Origin: Xylaria sp. FL1777
Lineage: Eukaryota; Ascomycota; Sordariomycetes; Xylariales; Xylariaceae
Direction of reading: 5' to 3'
DNA: 64,000 nt
NCBI GenBank assembly: GCA_022578965.1
Contig: MU400624.1
Location: 1 to 64,000 of the forward strand
The notes under the pieces were generated by a model, which worked only from the letters and a program-made list of their open reading frames with translations, was not told the origin of the DNA and did not search any database. This document shows positions 49,801-62,388 of this stretch, piece after piece; within the stretch, counting starts at the first letter, position 1, and every line of letters begins with the position of its first letter. The translations under genes and the position numbers were made by a program.

Positions 49801-52800
49801 ATCCGGATACTTCTTGAATACAGAGCTAAGGGCATTATAAACCTTATTATGTCTTGATAAATCGTGCTATTGTCACCTTATTACTCGCATGACTTGATTA
49901 CCTCTCGATCTCCCGTAAGCGAGACTATACTCTCAATTGATTACCAGGCTAAAAAGCACTATCGCCGACATTGGGCTAGAATCAAAGCTAAGAGATGACG
50001 TTGTGCCTTAGTACTATGTACACTACGCCTTTAAGATAATAGCGGATGGTGGGAGCCATAACCCATCGAGTAATAGGGCCGCTCTTCTATGCGTTCCTTC
50101 GAATCGCAAATGGTTCTAGGTATCCAGACAGGCGGGTATGGTCCGACCGTAAGAGCCTCCTCTGACCACCCACATCCACGCCACACCATCTTCTACCTAC
50201 GGGTGCACGTGTTGCTTCAGCCTTAATTGGCAGTAACCTACGGATGAGTTATCCTATGTAAGAAACAGGTTCTTGACTTCAGTCGCCTTGATTCCACGCC
50301 TTTGACGGAGATGCACCGGCTATAGCTACTAGTGCCTACTTACCTACATAAGATCTCCAATTTTGAGACTGACACCGTCACACTCGCTTATTGGGCTAAT
50401 TTATAATATCGACGATGATCAGAACGGCACATTTTCAGGAAATAAAGAAAATTATCTTGGCCTAGTTTTTCGTCGAGCTACCTTCTGTACCGTACAAGTA
50501 GATAAATGGTTAAAATGTCCTGGGATAGAATTGGTACTACTGCGTATGGGTGTTGCCAAGGATCACATATTTTGAGCGGTGTGCCCTGAGTTCATGCGCT
50601 ACAGTGCCACGTTTTCCCTTGATCAAGCCAGCGCTTACCGACCACATTTGTTTTAGTGCAGAACTCATTGCTCTACTGCGTAAGTACTCCGTACACCTAC
50701 CTAACAACATACTTTTTTGGTCAGCCAGCCTACCTAATTAGTTTAGGTTTAGCATACACTACTAGTACAATTGTATACATGCTGATAGGTATAGTACTTC
50801 CCTCCAGTAAAACCATCCGCTTTCACAACATTTATCTACATAGTACCTGGATGAGGTACCCGACAGTATGGATCCAGCTCCAGCCTCACAACCTAAGTAA
50901 GTAGTTAAATACGAGTAACAGCTATGCGCAGTAGATTAAGTCCAGAATGCACAGGCTCAAGGCTGAACAAATCGTTTATTTATCCCCCGTCTCCGAAGCA
51001 CATGGCGGCTAGGCGTTACCCCTCACAGTGTTGTCCTCTCAAAAACGAGTTGGCTTCAGAATTTACTGAGTAAGCAACAATCGCAGGTCTTCTGGAACAT
51101 TGCCTAATGTAGAAGGGGCTTTGAAAGGCAATCTACTTGAACTTACCTCATCTCATGACCACATGTTTCGGAACCGAGTTTCAAGGCGCCGTAGAATAAC
51201 CACAGCATACCAAAGGGAGGACAAAGACCTAAGGGGGTTTGGCGTACTGTGCCTAACCCATAGCGAATCCCTTTATCCAAGAAAGATCTTCATCAGAACA
51301 GTAGTACAAAGAACTAGCCATTTGTTAAAGCGAGCTCTGCTTCAGCGGCTGAAGAATTGCTGTTTCATCTTCTTTGAGTCTAATTAGAAGTGCTCTGCGT
51401 GGCTCAGGTGGCAATACGATGTGTTGGCGCCACGACGGCATGTAATGAGCCTTTTTCATCTCTTTGTGAGACAAGCCCGTCATTTCGTCATGCCGGGCTT
51501 TGCGTGCCCCCCGCCCACGTGTTTTAGCCGCCACGCGTTCACCACGTGCAATTCCAGCGCTAATACAACCTGCAACTCATTCGTATTGACTGACACTGCT
51601 ACTGTAATACTACAAAAAGCAGCTCCGGCAGGGGGGGAGGAGTTACCAATAGTAAGTACATGAGGTATCAACTACCTCTACTACCTACCTAGCCAGGTAC
51701 ACTACTTTTTGGAGACTGCATGAAAGCGACCGCCAGCCAACTCAACCATTTGTCATAAATGCCCTGGTCTGACGTGATGCCGTCCATTTTGTCAATTCTT
51801 CATTTAATTAGTGTACGGACAAGTACCCATTCCTAATACCAATGCTGCATCGCATGGATACTTTTGAGTTAAAAGTTCTACTACGTAGCGAGTTTTCAGA
51901 AGGTCAAACAAGCTTGACCAGGGTTATTTCTATTCTACAGCCTAGTACTCATACAGTAAAGTACTCGTTACCTTGGCATTCATGCATGTAGTGTACACTG
52001 GTGAAACACGCGCCTACATACACGACAATATTTTTCTGATCCGGCTGATTTGTGGTGTCACACGACACGGAAACATTCCTGACGGCCCTTCTCTGTTACG
52101 ACGGGATCTCTTCACCCAGCTTGCCACGTGGAATGAAGAGCCACCACAAGGACCAGGGTGAGACGTGTGGGTCACGTTCCGCGATGGAAGAATGATATAT
52201 CAGATTTTTTTTCTTCTTTGTTTTTTTTTTGTCTTCACCTCATAGCATCTCACCGCATGACATGCGAAATTTCGGGTATGCACAAGAATTAATAATTGTC
52301 TTTTCAGAACATTCTTGAGCATAGCCACAAACAAGCATCTCCGAAAACGCGAGGCTTGGCAATCCCATCTTAAGGATACAGTAAGGATCTTTCTCAGCAA
52401 GAGAGCTCCTACACACACGTATAAAAACATTCTTGGCTTGTTCCAGATCGCGATTTCATTCTCACAGAATCGGGATGGCCTATATTACTACCACCGCTTA
52501 TTCAAATCCGAAAATTTGAGGAGGAATCGCGCTAAATCGGTTCTACGACGTGCAGTAAGGGGGACGCTGGACACGGTTGCTTGCACGTAGAATCCTAAAC
52601 TACCCGAGCCACATGGCAACTACCGCATGCGGATAAAGAACATACATACAGTAGACGTAGCTAGAACGCCACGGTACGGCGATCTTCCGACAATAATGTT
52701 GGAGAACATACATAATTATTTAGAATCTCATTTGATACCAAGATCGTGGTTTGCCTGCCGCTTTGCACGACTACCGTAGACAACGCTGCACCATAGAGGC

Positions 52801-53606
52801 ACGGGAAATCGGCGACGCCGTTTGACCCGAAAGCCTGGGTAAACAATCCGCGATTTGTTGTGTCTAGCCAATTCCTGTAGCTAGCCGCGCAATCGCATGG
52901 CAAGTGGAGAAACCACCCGGGTAGCACGCTAAGGAGCGCACTCAGCCGCGTTCCTGACGAGAATGGCCGGGATCAGCAACGGCCGATGTATCGGCCGGTT
53001 GGGTACGGTACCTTAAGTACCTCAGCAGATAGGTACATAGAATACACTACCCACAGTCACTCGCATGTAGCCATCCGTGCGCGCGGCACTCTCGCACTGT
53101 GTACGGGGCCTAAGGCAAACACGAGACACTCCCTGACGCGGTTGAGATAACCGAGAACGGGCAGCGTCACCCAGGGATCATCATCAATCACACCGCCTGA
53201 TGCTCGCCACTCTATTTCGAGCATCAAGAACGCTCAGGATACCGGTACATCACCAAGGCTAGTGTACGATGACCCACGGTTATTACCAGACCCTTCATTC
53301 CAGCGGACAAGCCTACTACCTATGTACTATCTGTGATCCTGCTATCAAGATGGCGACAGGTGCATACGAACCGGACAGTCTTGAGTGTGTCGAGTAATAA
53401 CAGCGATTAGTGCACGTGTATACTACTGCGTATGCGTATGTGCAAGTGCGTCTCTCGTCTTCTAGTGTGAAATCCTACACGTAGTACGCAGTAGTCTACG
53501 CTAGGTACGTATTAATTACCCATTTTCTGGAAAGGTCTGGGGAACCTTTGAGCAATGGTGCCGGCATTTCCGCCAATATTCACGTGGCCGGCTAGAGGCA
53601 TAATTA
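46833..53606. other. Gene-poor intergenic region, part 1
   Basis: No frame with a recognisable domain. It holds short repeats of the taggtaggta and tacgcagtac types, a poly-A run (48983-48999) and many overlapping short frames on both strands. GC is ordinary, not that of the degraded blocks. The first few hundred bases are presumably flbA promoter. Confidence 0.55.
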
Positions 53607-54359
53607 GTGCAGGGAGGATCGAGAATCCCGGAATCCCTGTCTAGCGAGCCGTCCGCTATTGGGCCAAATCGGCTGAGGAAGCATTATTGGTTATTGCGCT
53701 TGCACGACAAGATGTACGCACTACGCAGTACGCAGTACGCAGTTATGTATGCTGTTGATAGTGCACAGCATGAGGTAGCGCAAGCTCCTGCGATCGTGTC
53801 ACGGCTTTCAAGGTCCCGAACGTCGTCGACCGAACCATTTCAGAGTCGATGGTGCAACGATATTGGAGCACATTCCTGCCCCTACTATGTAGACCCCGTC
53901 GGCGATCATTCATGGCGCCTGGTGTACCTCGTGGGTAATTCTTCACAACGATGCGGTTATTATTGCCTACGTCTTCGAGGAAAAACCCTCCCGAGACTTA
54001 ACTTTACCGACAGGCAGCAATACGTTCTCCTACACCACATACTCCCTCTTCTCCTACCAAACTGGCCGGGCCGTTGTATTGCACACGGTGCGGTGCATGG
54101 CATTCCAGCCGTGGAGAGCAAGTATGCATATACGTTGGAACCGGGCGGCCGAGAATGTACACACAGACCTCGGGCCTTGGTAGCGGTGTTGCTTTCTTCT
54201 CTCCCTTCCCCCTCCTCACCGGCTGCACTATCAGTTCCCAAAGCCGATGCCTGCTCGACGTCACATAACGGCATGCGACTTGGATGCTACAGTGCAAGCA
54301 ACTCGCAGAAATCGGGGCCTTGGGCCACGATGCTGGATCCCCCACCCTATCGGACTTAA
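53607..54359 (+). CDS. Doubtful hypothetical ORF, 250 codons
   Basis: This is the longest unexplained open frame of the gene-poor region. The translation has no signal peptide, no clear membrane segment and no family motif I recognise. It contains a tacgcag tandem repeat (53715-53744) near its start. Minus-strand frames of 104 and 145 codons overlap it, which is typical of chance openness in GC-richer DNA. I saw no introns or promoter motif. It could be an orphan gene or nothing. Confidence 0.2.
   Translation: MQGGSRIPESLSSEPSAIGPNRLRKHYWLLRLHDKMYALRSTQYAVMYAVDSAQHEVAQAPAIVSRLSRSRTSSTEPFQSRWCNDIGAHSCPYYVDPVGDHSWRLVYLVGNSSQRCGYYCLRLRGKTLPRLNFTDRQQYVLLHHILPLLLPNWPGRCIAHGAVHGIPAVESKYAYTLEPGGRECTHRPRALVAVLLSSLPSPSSPAALSVPKADACSTSHNGMRLGCYSASNSQKSGPWATMLDPPPYRT
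53715..53744. repeat. tacgcag short tandem repeat
   Basis: Three adjacent copies of tacgcag preceded by an imperfect one (tacgcac). The same word is scattered singly over other intergenic regions of the window. Confidence 0.85.
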
Positions 54360-57300
54360 TTCGGGGGCTCACGTTTATTAAAGCGCGAGCGCCCCTCGTG
54401 GGCCATCGTGGCATCTCAGTGCGACCCGACACAGCCTGCATTGCATATTAAACAAGAGCACGTTATTTCTGCAGAAAGGCATACTTTGGGGTTTACTGGT
54501 AGCCTGCGCACTGTCACCCATCACACCCACACGTGCATACAGTGTAGAGGGCGTAGGTAGTAGGCATACACTATGGCTCAATTTTTTCAGAATTCTTGTC
54601 GCATCTGGATATTTCAGCTTCGTGTCTAGAATACAAATGCACGGAAGTGGAATCCCCCCTCCGGCTACGGCATCTGGCTACGGCATTCTGGTTATGCATG
54701 AATTACCACCGCATAGTGTGGCTTTCATGTGCCCCTCCCCCCTACGTCGAGTAAGCGGCCTATCATATCTGTGAGGTTGATTCCATGGTCCCGTCTTCTT
54801 CTAACCACCGGCGTCCCGGTACTCTCATGCCATTCTCCCGGCCTCTCCTGTTTTGTTTGTTTCTTTCACGTTCACGCCCGTGGCACCTGGTACGACGGTG
54901 GCACGGTTTAATTCGGGGCTCTATTTCGCTGTTTTCGACCGATTCGGCAGGCCGTTTCTGGTCTCACATCCCACAAAACCTCGAATGTCTTTCCGGACAG
55001 AAGATCCTTCTCGCCCGTCAAACCCGTCGCGGTCGCGCGATGCTACACCGCCCATCTAGATTGCAAGCAGACCCGTTGTTTCATGCAGCTACAGTTGACT
55101 CCGGTCCGGCGTAGAATGGCTAGATCTGACCATCACGGCAGCCCAATGCAACCCTACCTTAGTCATACGGATCAATCAATCGTCTTCTCGGACAATACGG
55201 TACAGTGGGTAGGTAGGTTGGTAGATTATTGGATCTGCTCTGCCTCACATAAAGTCAAGCTCATCAAAGTGGGGATTGTTACTCTGGGTGTGTCCGTCTG
55301 ATTTGCGCCGATGTGCGCCCTCGGTTTGTGACATGTATTCCCATTACCTTCGGACATACACGGTCTGGATGTTCCACCACGTGGCGACAGGATGACGTGA
55401 GGGGATCTCCCTGTGAAGCTCCAATGTACGCAAAGCAAAGCCCAGCCAACCAACGTCGTCTATAAGCGGCACCGCCCGTATTTATTTGTCGAGACCGCCA
55501 TGCGACGGTATCATGTGGTCGGCATGTCACGTACAATCGCCGAATCTAATTCTAAAACAGCTTACCATTAAGTCACGAAGATGCTTGTTAGCGGATATGT
55601 GTCGTTTCTCGGGATGTACATAAGAGTCTCGGGGGAAAAGGAGTCTCGATGTGAACTACGGAGGACAATGTCCCGGCCCTCGTCTCACTTCCGTACCGTC
55701 TTGCCGCAAGCGATTTGTCTGATGAAACGGTGACTAGTTAAAATTGACCGATAGTTTCCGTTAAGGTCAAATGGCTAAAACGCTGGGTAGAGTGGATTAT
55801 CGCATCATTTCTTATCAAGACCCTGGACATGGTTATAAACCTAGATAGTGTTGACTCCGCCTGATATTTGGCATTTTGGAAATACTGGGGATAAGATCAG
55901 CAGTGGTCTCATTAAACGACGATAACAAAGCTTTTAAAGTGTGAACTAAAGATTCTAGTGGATGGGGACGAGGGTATTACCTATAAATATCATGACATTA
56001 TATCATCCAAGACTACTGCAGAGCCTTGAGGTAAATAGTCTAAGATTGGCTAATCCTCGGTATCACGGAGTCCGGGAATGTCCTTGGACTTGAACCACGC
56101 CTGTATCTTCATCAACGAGGACGTCCCTTGAACTGTATGAGACGTTCTCAGTCCTAGATGTTAGACCACATTACCCAGTTTCCGGGTGTCTCTATGTATG
56201 CGAATAAGAAACGCCACGTGGTTAACTCTTCCCGTCTTTATGATACAGTCATACGCGGGCCACCATTCCCGAATGCATGGCCGTCGCGCTACCTATCAGA
56301 CGGGTCGCTTAATAGCCTAGAGCAGTCGAAGTTGTATTGATACTACACGATAAACCGTGTTAGCATTCTCAAGGAGACAAACATGCTACGTACGTAAAGT
56401 CCTCCCTAAACATGGGCACAGGGGATGGGTCTTTCCCAACAGAGGCATATCAATTCATGTCGACGCCGCTCTCTCCTATACCAGGCAGCGAGCTATTATC
56501 CGCCTACATGTTCTCCACCATCATCCTCATGCGAGGACCTAATGCCGCGCATCTTAAAACAAAAGCTGTTGGTAGAACTCACATACTTCGTTAGTTTCGA
56601 CTATAGCCTCACGACCTTGACAGAAGTCCCCCAAAACCCCAAGCCATGGTTCGACGGCGGGTACTAGTCTGCTACGCCGCTAATAGCGTCAAGTTAGGGT
56701 GCAGTTTCGGGATTTGGACTCTCGGCCTTCTTATGCGTATTCTATCTAGGCTACATGAAGTACAATTTCCAAGGAAAAACTTGGGTCCTAACCATCCCCA
56801 TCCTCTCCCAACGCTCTGTAACGAGCAGGGCATGGCATGGCGGTGATTAGGACTGCCGGCCTGCGATCTTCTCCCCTCCCCCTCCCTCCCCCCTTCCCTG
56901 TCATGCATACCGCAGATGAAATTCGAACCAACTGCCACGTAGTAGCCTGCTTGGGCTTAGTGGACGTGTGAATCCGCCGACATTAAGGCATCTTCCGGGG
57001 ATAGGTAGGTAGTATACGTGCGTAGAGTGGTATAGCAGTCCGGGGGAAGAGAACCAACCTAATCCACCTTGTTGGGAGCTAGAATTGATTGACCAACCTA
57101 GTGCAACCTAGATTCCCGTATTTTCACCACTTATATCGTCTCCTCGACCTTATCTCGATGAATCTGGCGGTCACATGCTCTTACAAAAGATCATGGAGAC
57201 ATCTAGTTAGTGAGGCGTGGAATGAGAAGAAACATAACGGATCGGCAGATTAACTGATGAATCACGATATTTTTGAAACTTCACCCGAGAGCTATAAACG

Positions 57301-60300
57301 CTAAGGAACTACAAATACGTTTGTGGTTTAAGTCATGTCAAAAGTACTTGTATCAGAGTAATATATGACGCCTCGGTATTTAGGAGTTATAATTGGTGGG
57401 CCTAATCACTAATACGAATTCGAGAATTGATCTTACATACGCTTGTTCTAGCCCTGTGGTGTGTTGCCGCACTTTACTTAATCGACCTAATGTCAGATGG
57501 GAAAGGGAACTTTGTTGGCCCTCCCCCGCTAACCTACGCTCTATATATATATCGACGATGGATTACCTAATCAGCAGGATCCAAAGATCCGATTTCTCCT
57601 CCTCGATGATGTCTTTCAGTAGGTTGCTGGAAACAGTGGCGTGATAAAACCTAGAACTGGCAATAAACCGATGCTGGATATTGTATGAGGTACCTCGACA
57701 CGGTATACACTGTGTCTAAGTTGAAACTTTCAATGTCGCACATATTACTTCATAAACATGCTCAAGCATATATATGCACATCTTCGAATGGAAGACGACC
57801 CGCGTCCCATCCGCATCCCATCCCTGTAGCTACCTCCCACTAGGGAGAGTCATGACTGGATGCAGGAACCAACTCTTGGCCTGCTCATATTCATTCAGAG
57901 TTTGATGCTATGTAGTGATGTAATCATACTGTCAGTTATCGCCGAAATCATGAGATCCCATCTTTACATTTCCTGCTGGGCGATGAAGGCTTCTCCTCGG
58001 GCTCGGCGACGCCGATCTCCACGTGGCGTGACATAGAGTTATGCGAATGATAAATCATAGGGAATGGGAGGATCGGAGGAGAGTGGTTCGTTCAAAGGGG
58101 CGTAAAGAGTTGCTGCGGACGGTACGGGGAAGAGAAGAGATGACCTGGAAGCGAGCTTTGGGGGGATAACGGGCTTTGGATGAATTAGGTTATACCGGAG
58201 ATAAGATACTAAACGAGGTTAGGTAGCTGTGTTTATTTTGCTTTTCTTATTTACTTCAAGGTCTATATCCTGGTAGAAGTGGAACTATGGAGCGAGAAGT
58301 GTTAATAAGGGATTCTTAAACATGTCTGAGGCAATGTGCACTAGGCAGCAAGATAGTATCCGAGCTGATGTGATACAGTTTTGTATCTTATAGACAGTCC
58401 ATTTTGATTTCCGTGTCTAGGTAGCTTTAAGATTATGATTTTGCTACTCCTAGTTTAGATTTTGTCGTTTAGACAAAAGGTTGAAGGAGAATGACACAAA
58501 TCTAAATTATACTTTTACATCCTTGGATTAATGAAAGAATGGATGGATCTGCCAATTTATTTATCTAAAATAACTAATCTCATGCTGGTGAGTTGCTCAA
58601 GCACGAGTTATTTTGCTGAATTACAGGAGTATTGTAGCTTTATTGCCTAAATACCATTTATTTTTATTACAGGTTATTCATTAACTAGTTGTAATATATA
58701 TAGTTTGAGAATTTGAATATAAATGAAAGAATCATGAGATTATGAGAAGGACATTGATGTCCGTCCATACGAAAGTATCAGCGTGGGAGGTCTATTATAA
58801 TTCACATTCCAACTGTTTCATCGGCATCTACATACACTGATGGTAGTTAGTTGTGCGGACTGAGACCTGCGTCTGTACAGAGAAGAGTCAGAAGATAGTA
58901 GAAGTTGTTGCCTATGAGTATACATAAACAAACTTTGTCTGTATAGGTAGTAGAGAGGCAGGTGGTAGTTTTATCGATACCTTTGCGCCTCTACCCTTTC
59001 CAGTTTGACTTCTTGGAAGGAGATCTCAACGGTATTACTAGATGGACATATTGCTGCTTCCTATCGCGGCTTGCTGGCCCAAGCTATTTGATAGAAAATC
59101 TTAAAGTTTGTATAGCTTAACAAGTTATATTTCTCGTGTTGTTTACGATGAAGAATAAGTAAACGTTTTGCTAAACTCGGGACTTTGCTTAGAGTTGACT
59201 TTGAATTATAACATTTTGCTGGGGTTTGATACATAAAGACTCTGTGAGTTAGCACGTTGGGCTGGGTTGATCCATTGAGACTCTATGAAAGTTTATGTAG
59301 TCACTATAACTCAAGTGTTTGGAGCCTCTGCTTTCTATATGGCTATATGACCGCTTAATTGGAGGCATAAGGTGACGCATCATAAGGTTACGCCTCTGAG
59401 AATTTCGTTCGAAGTCTCTTTAATTCATATTGTCACAAATTACTCAACATGAGCTTCTTTGTTCCATCCCCAATGTCTCTTCTCACAGAAAACACACCCA
59501 GCTCAAGTTCCTCTCAATAAGGAGACAACGTAAAGCCAAGACAGCCATAATCCGAACCTATCAGCAGAAGGCCAGGACACCAGCAAATAATGCTCAGATT
59601 AGAGGCCGCCGGCGGGCGGCTAACCGGACCCATCCAAGCGACCAGCAAACATCTCATCACATCTCATCTCATCTCATCTCACCGCAGCCAGCCGCCCGGT
59701 CGCCCAGCTGCCCAGCATGGGACGGACCCAAGCGACACGTTGGATGGTCCGGGGACAGCGGCGTGCGTTCAGCGGATACGTGGCGCTGCAGATCCGCAAA
59801 GAGTTCTGACCTTGGATCAATTTTTCCATCTGGCTGCACGTCAGACGGGTATACGGCGTGTGCTCTACTGTACTGTACTGTACTGTAGCAATATAGAGAT
59901 TGGCGCATGGCCAATAAATAAATTACCGGCACTTCCGCTGGGTTGGTCTGGGCATTCATGCCGTCAGCCCTTCTGCGAGGGCGCTGTGTCGCTCGCGTGA
60001 GTTCGGCCCCGGCGCCAATCGGTCCTCGCTACTGCTTTGCAGGATGGATGGATGTATGTATGTAAGACGACGACGTGGTGGTCAGATGGCTGAACGGCAG
60101 TGGGAGAGGCGCTTTATTGGTTCGCAGAAAGAGGAGAGCAAAAGGGCAGCTGAAGGAGCTGTTGCATGTAGGTAAATGATATTGTTACGCTGGGGTATGT
60201 CACCAAGTAGCTATGTGAAATGGGCGGTGGTATTAGAGAGCAAATTTATTATTTGGTATGGTATCTTTATTTTAGGACATACTTGCAGGTGAGGCGCTCT

Positions 60301-60652
60301 TGTCGTAATGCGGCCGATACTAGAAAATACTCTTTGACAAGTTCCGGCTGCTGATAACTATCTAAAGATAGATAGTAGACATAGATGAGGAATCCCTTAC
60401 GCCGTACCTTGGGCCTTTCCCTCCCGAACTCCGCTGCGCCCTCGCGTTATTGCTAGTATTGTACAATCCCACGTGTTGATTGAAATTCCACCTGGCGCGG
60501 CGGGATCAAATTCCATTCGTCTGCTCATTCGTCTGCTCGGTGGCTGGGGGCCACCGGAATCACAGAATAAGCTTCGTACATGTGCCCGGGCAACTGGGTG
60601 TTCCCTGCGGCGCCAATCATATGAATACACGCTTTTGACGTAGCCAATTTTC
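54360..60652. other. Gene-poor intergenic region, part 2
   Basis: No gene recognised on either strand; frames are under 155 codons and overlap. It contains a tcatc array (59651-59681) and a ctgta array (59866-59887). About 57,700-59,400 is somewhat AT-rich but not degraded like the ends of the window. Confidence 0.55.
59651..59681. repeat. tcatc microsatellite
   Basis: About six pentamer units of atctc/tcatc, with one atcac interruption. Confidence 0.85.
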
Positions 60653-61962
60653 TTATATCGAAGATGGGGCCTGGTCACGCTTCCAGCCTCTCGTACGCAT
60701 GTTGCTTTCAATCACCTTCCAGATGCCTTCTACAGCTTCACGGTCTCTCCATCGACTAGAATCAACTGTAGTCGTTCCGGGGTTCTTCCACCTGTCTACG
60801 GCCACGTTCATGACTCTGTGGCCCCATGTCCGGACGCTCTCGGGAGGTTGCTCACCACGCCAACCAACGTAAATGCCAGGTATATGGCGGAATAACTCGG
60901 TCGGGTTGCTCCACTTGTAGTTTTTGAACTGCCAGGTCTGGCCTGTAGTGAAGACAGCTACTACGCGATTCCAGTACTCAGGCTTAAACTGCTCTGCCCC
61001 TTCCACGAGAATAAATCGCATCGGTCGATTCGCATCAATATCCTTCATGAGGCGGTTGATGTGTAGCATATTTGCGGTTGTGTTTGAACTAGCAGCTAAG
61101 GAATTGGGTGGCACATATTGACTGCTTTCAAGGAAAGACTTGATATTTGTCATTCTGAGAAGGGAAGATGCAGAAGGGGAGAGCAGGATGATAGGATCGG
61201 GTCGTTTCTGTTTCTGGTGAGATGCTATCGCGGGACTGCTTGCGACGTTCGAGGATGAAGGATGTAGCGGCTTCTTAGTCATGAATAAGGCGGCAAGCTT
61301 GCGCACATGGGAGAATTCCTGAGAGGATTAATTAGCATCAAAATACCCAAGGAGGAGGGAGGGCTGGCACGGACTGTCGGCTTGATGCCACGCAATACAC
61401 TATTCCGATCCCCCATCTTCCGCTCGCTGTTGTAGATACTTGCAAGCCTTGGATCTAAGGTTCCCTTCCCTGACCTCCCTAGCGTCGACCCAACCGCAGG
61501 AGCCGCGGCACCCTTCGAGGCAAGAGCCGCAGCAGCAGTAGACGCTGAACCGTCCTTGTCACCGGCCAGTGGTTTGATGCATTCGCTCTCTTCACTGGCA
61601 CCCTCCAGCCACGTAATTAGGTCCAACTTCTCGATATAGGCGAACTTGTGGACTTGGGCCTTGCCGCCAAGGTCCTGATTGAGCTGCGAGGCGAACGAGT
61701 TGTATTCGGGGATGGCGACCTCGCGATTCAGCCAGGCAAAGTAGATGCTGCGCAAGTCGACGGGGGTATCATTCGACACAAAGCGGGTGGGCGTGTCGAT
61801 AGGAAGTGAAACGCGGCTCGGCGAGACAAAGGTGAGATGCGTCGCCTGTGACAGGCCGACTTCGGGCGCCGACGCTTCAGCAGAGGCTGTTGGCATGATG
61901 GCACTGCCGGACGCGATCGACTGCCTCAGCAGCAGGAGAGGATCTTGTTCTGTTGGCGCCAT
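60653..61962 (-). CDS. CDC73: Cdc73, Paf1 complex subunit
   Basis: Subunit of the nuclear Paf1 complex, which couples RNA polymerase II elongation to histone modification. Exons 61962-61375 and 61318-60653 give 417 residues. The intron (61319-61374) uses a weak donor, GTCCGT, and ends CTCTCAG with a GCTAAT branch-like site; it joins G-I-K-P-T to E-F-S-H-V-R-K-L-A, the expected conserved order. N-terminal signature: D-P-L-L-L-L-R-Q-S-I at the start, V-D-L-R-S-I-Y-F-A-W-L-N, and L-I-T-W-L-E-G-A-S-E-E-S. The C-terminal Ras-like domain (about 235-415) has D-P-I-I-L-L-S-P-S-A-S-S-L-L-R-M, R-P-M-R-F-I-L-V-E-G, F-K-P-E-Y-W-N-R-V-V-A-V-F-T-T-G and R-W-R-D-R-E. It lies 426 bases downstream of TAP42 on the same strand. 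Confidence 0.93.
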
Positions 61963-62388
61963 TGTTGCTGGTGCGCGCTGGTTCCCTACAGAGTGCTTCT
62001 GTGCTAGGTGATAACAACTATCCGAGCCGCGCTCGAGGCCTGTTCGAGGTATGTCTTATTCCTCGACTCGTTGGGGTGACCTCCAATATAATGGGTTGTG
62101 GATAGCAAGCTACTTTCTCCCAGCCTTGAGGTTTGGGAGTCGCGACAATTCAATTTCAATGGCAAGGCTGGCCTGAGTGGGGCGGCCAAGCTGTAACATA
62201 CAAACATAAGGTATTCACCCCGTTAGATTCACGGGCCTTCGGTTTACATGCATATTGAAGAAGCCCGGTTAGGTAACCGTGTATGCATATATCAGTACTT
62301 ACGTTGGCATGCTCATGATAGGCGTTTATTCTGTCTCTTGTACTCATCGTTGGCACCTTAAAAGGACGAAAACGATTTTTTTTATATA
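61963..62388. other. Spacer between TAP42 and CDC73
   Basis: 426 bases holding the TAP42 3' end and CDC73 promoter. Short minus frames here show no family features. The A/T-rich stretch near 62,370-62,388 lies just after the TAP42 stop. Confidence 0.5.

Noticed and set aside
56917..56932. ggttcgaatttc on the minus strand, like a tRNA B box
   Set aside because: The T-stem does not pair and no A box or acceptor stem is found upstream, so it is not a tRNA gene.
59430..59888. Plus-strand frame of 152 codons
   Set aside because: It includes a tcatc microsatellite and a ctgta array at its end, with no domain; best explained by chance.
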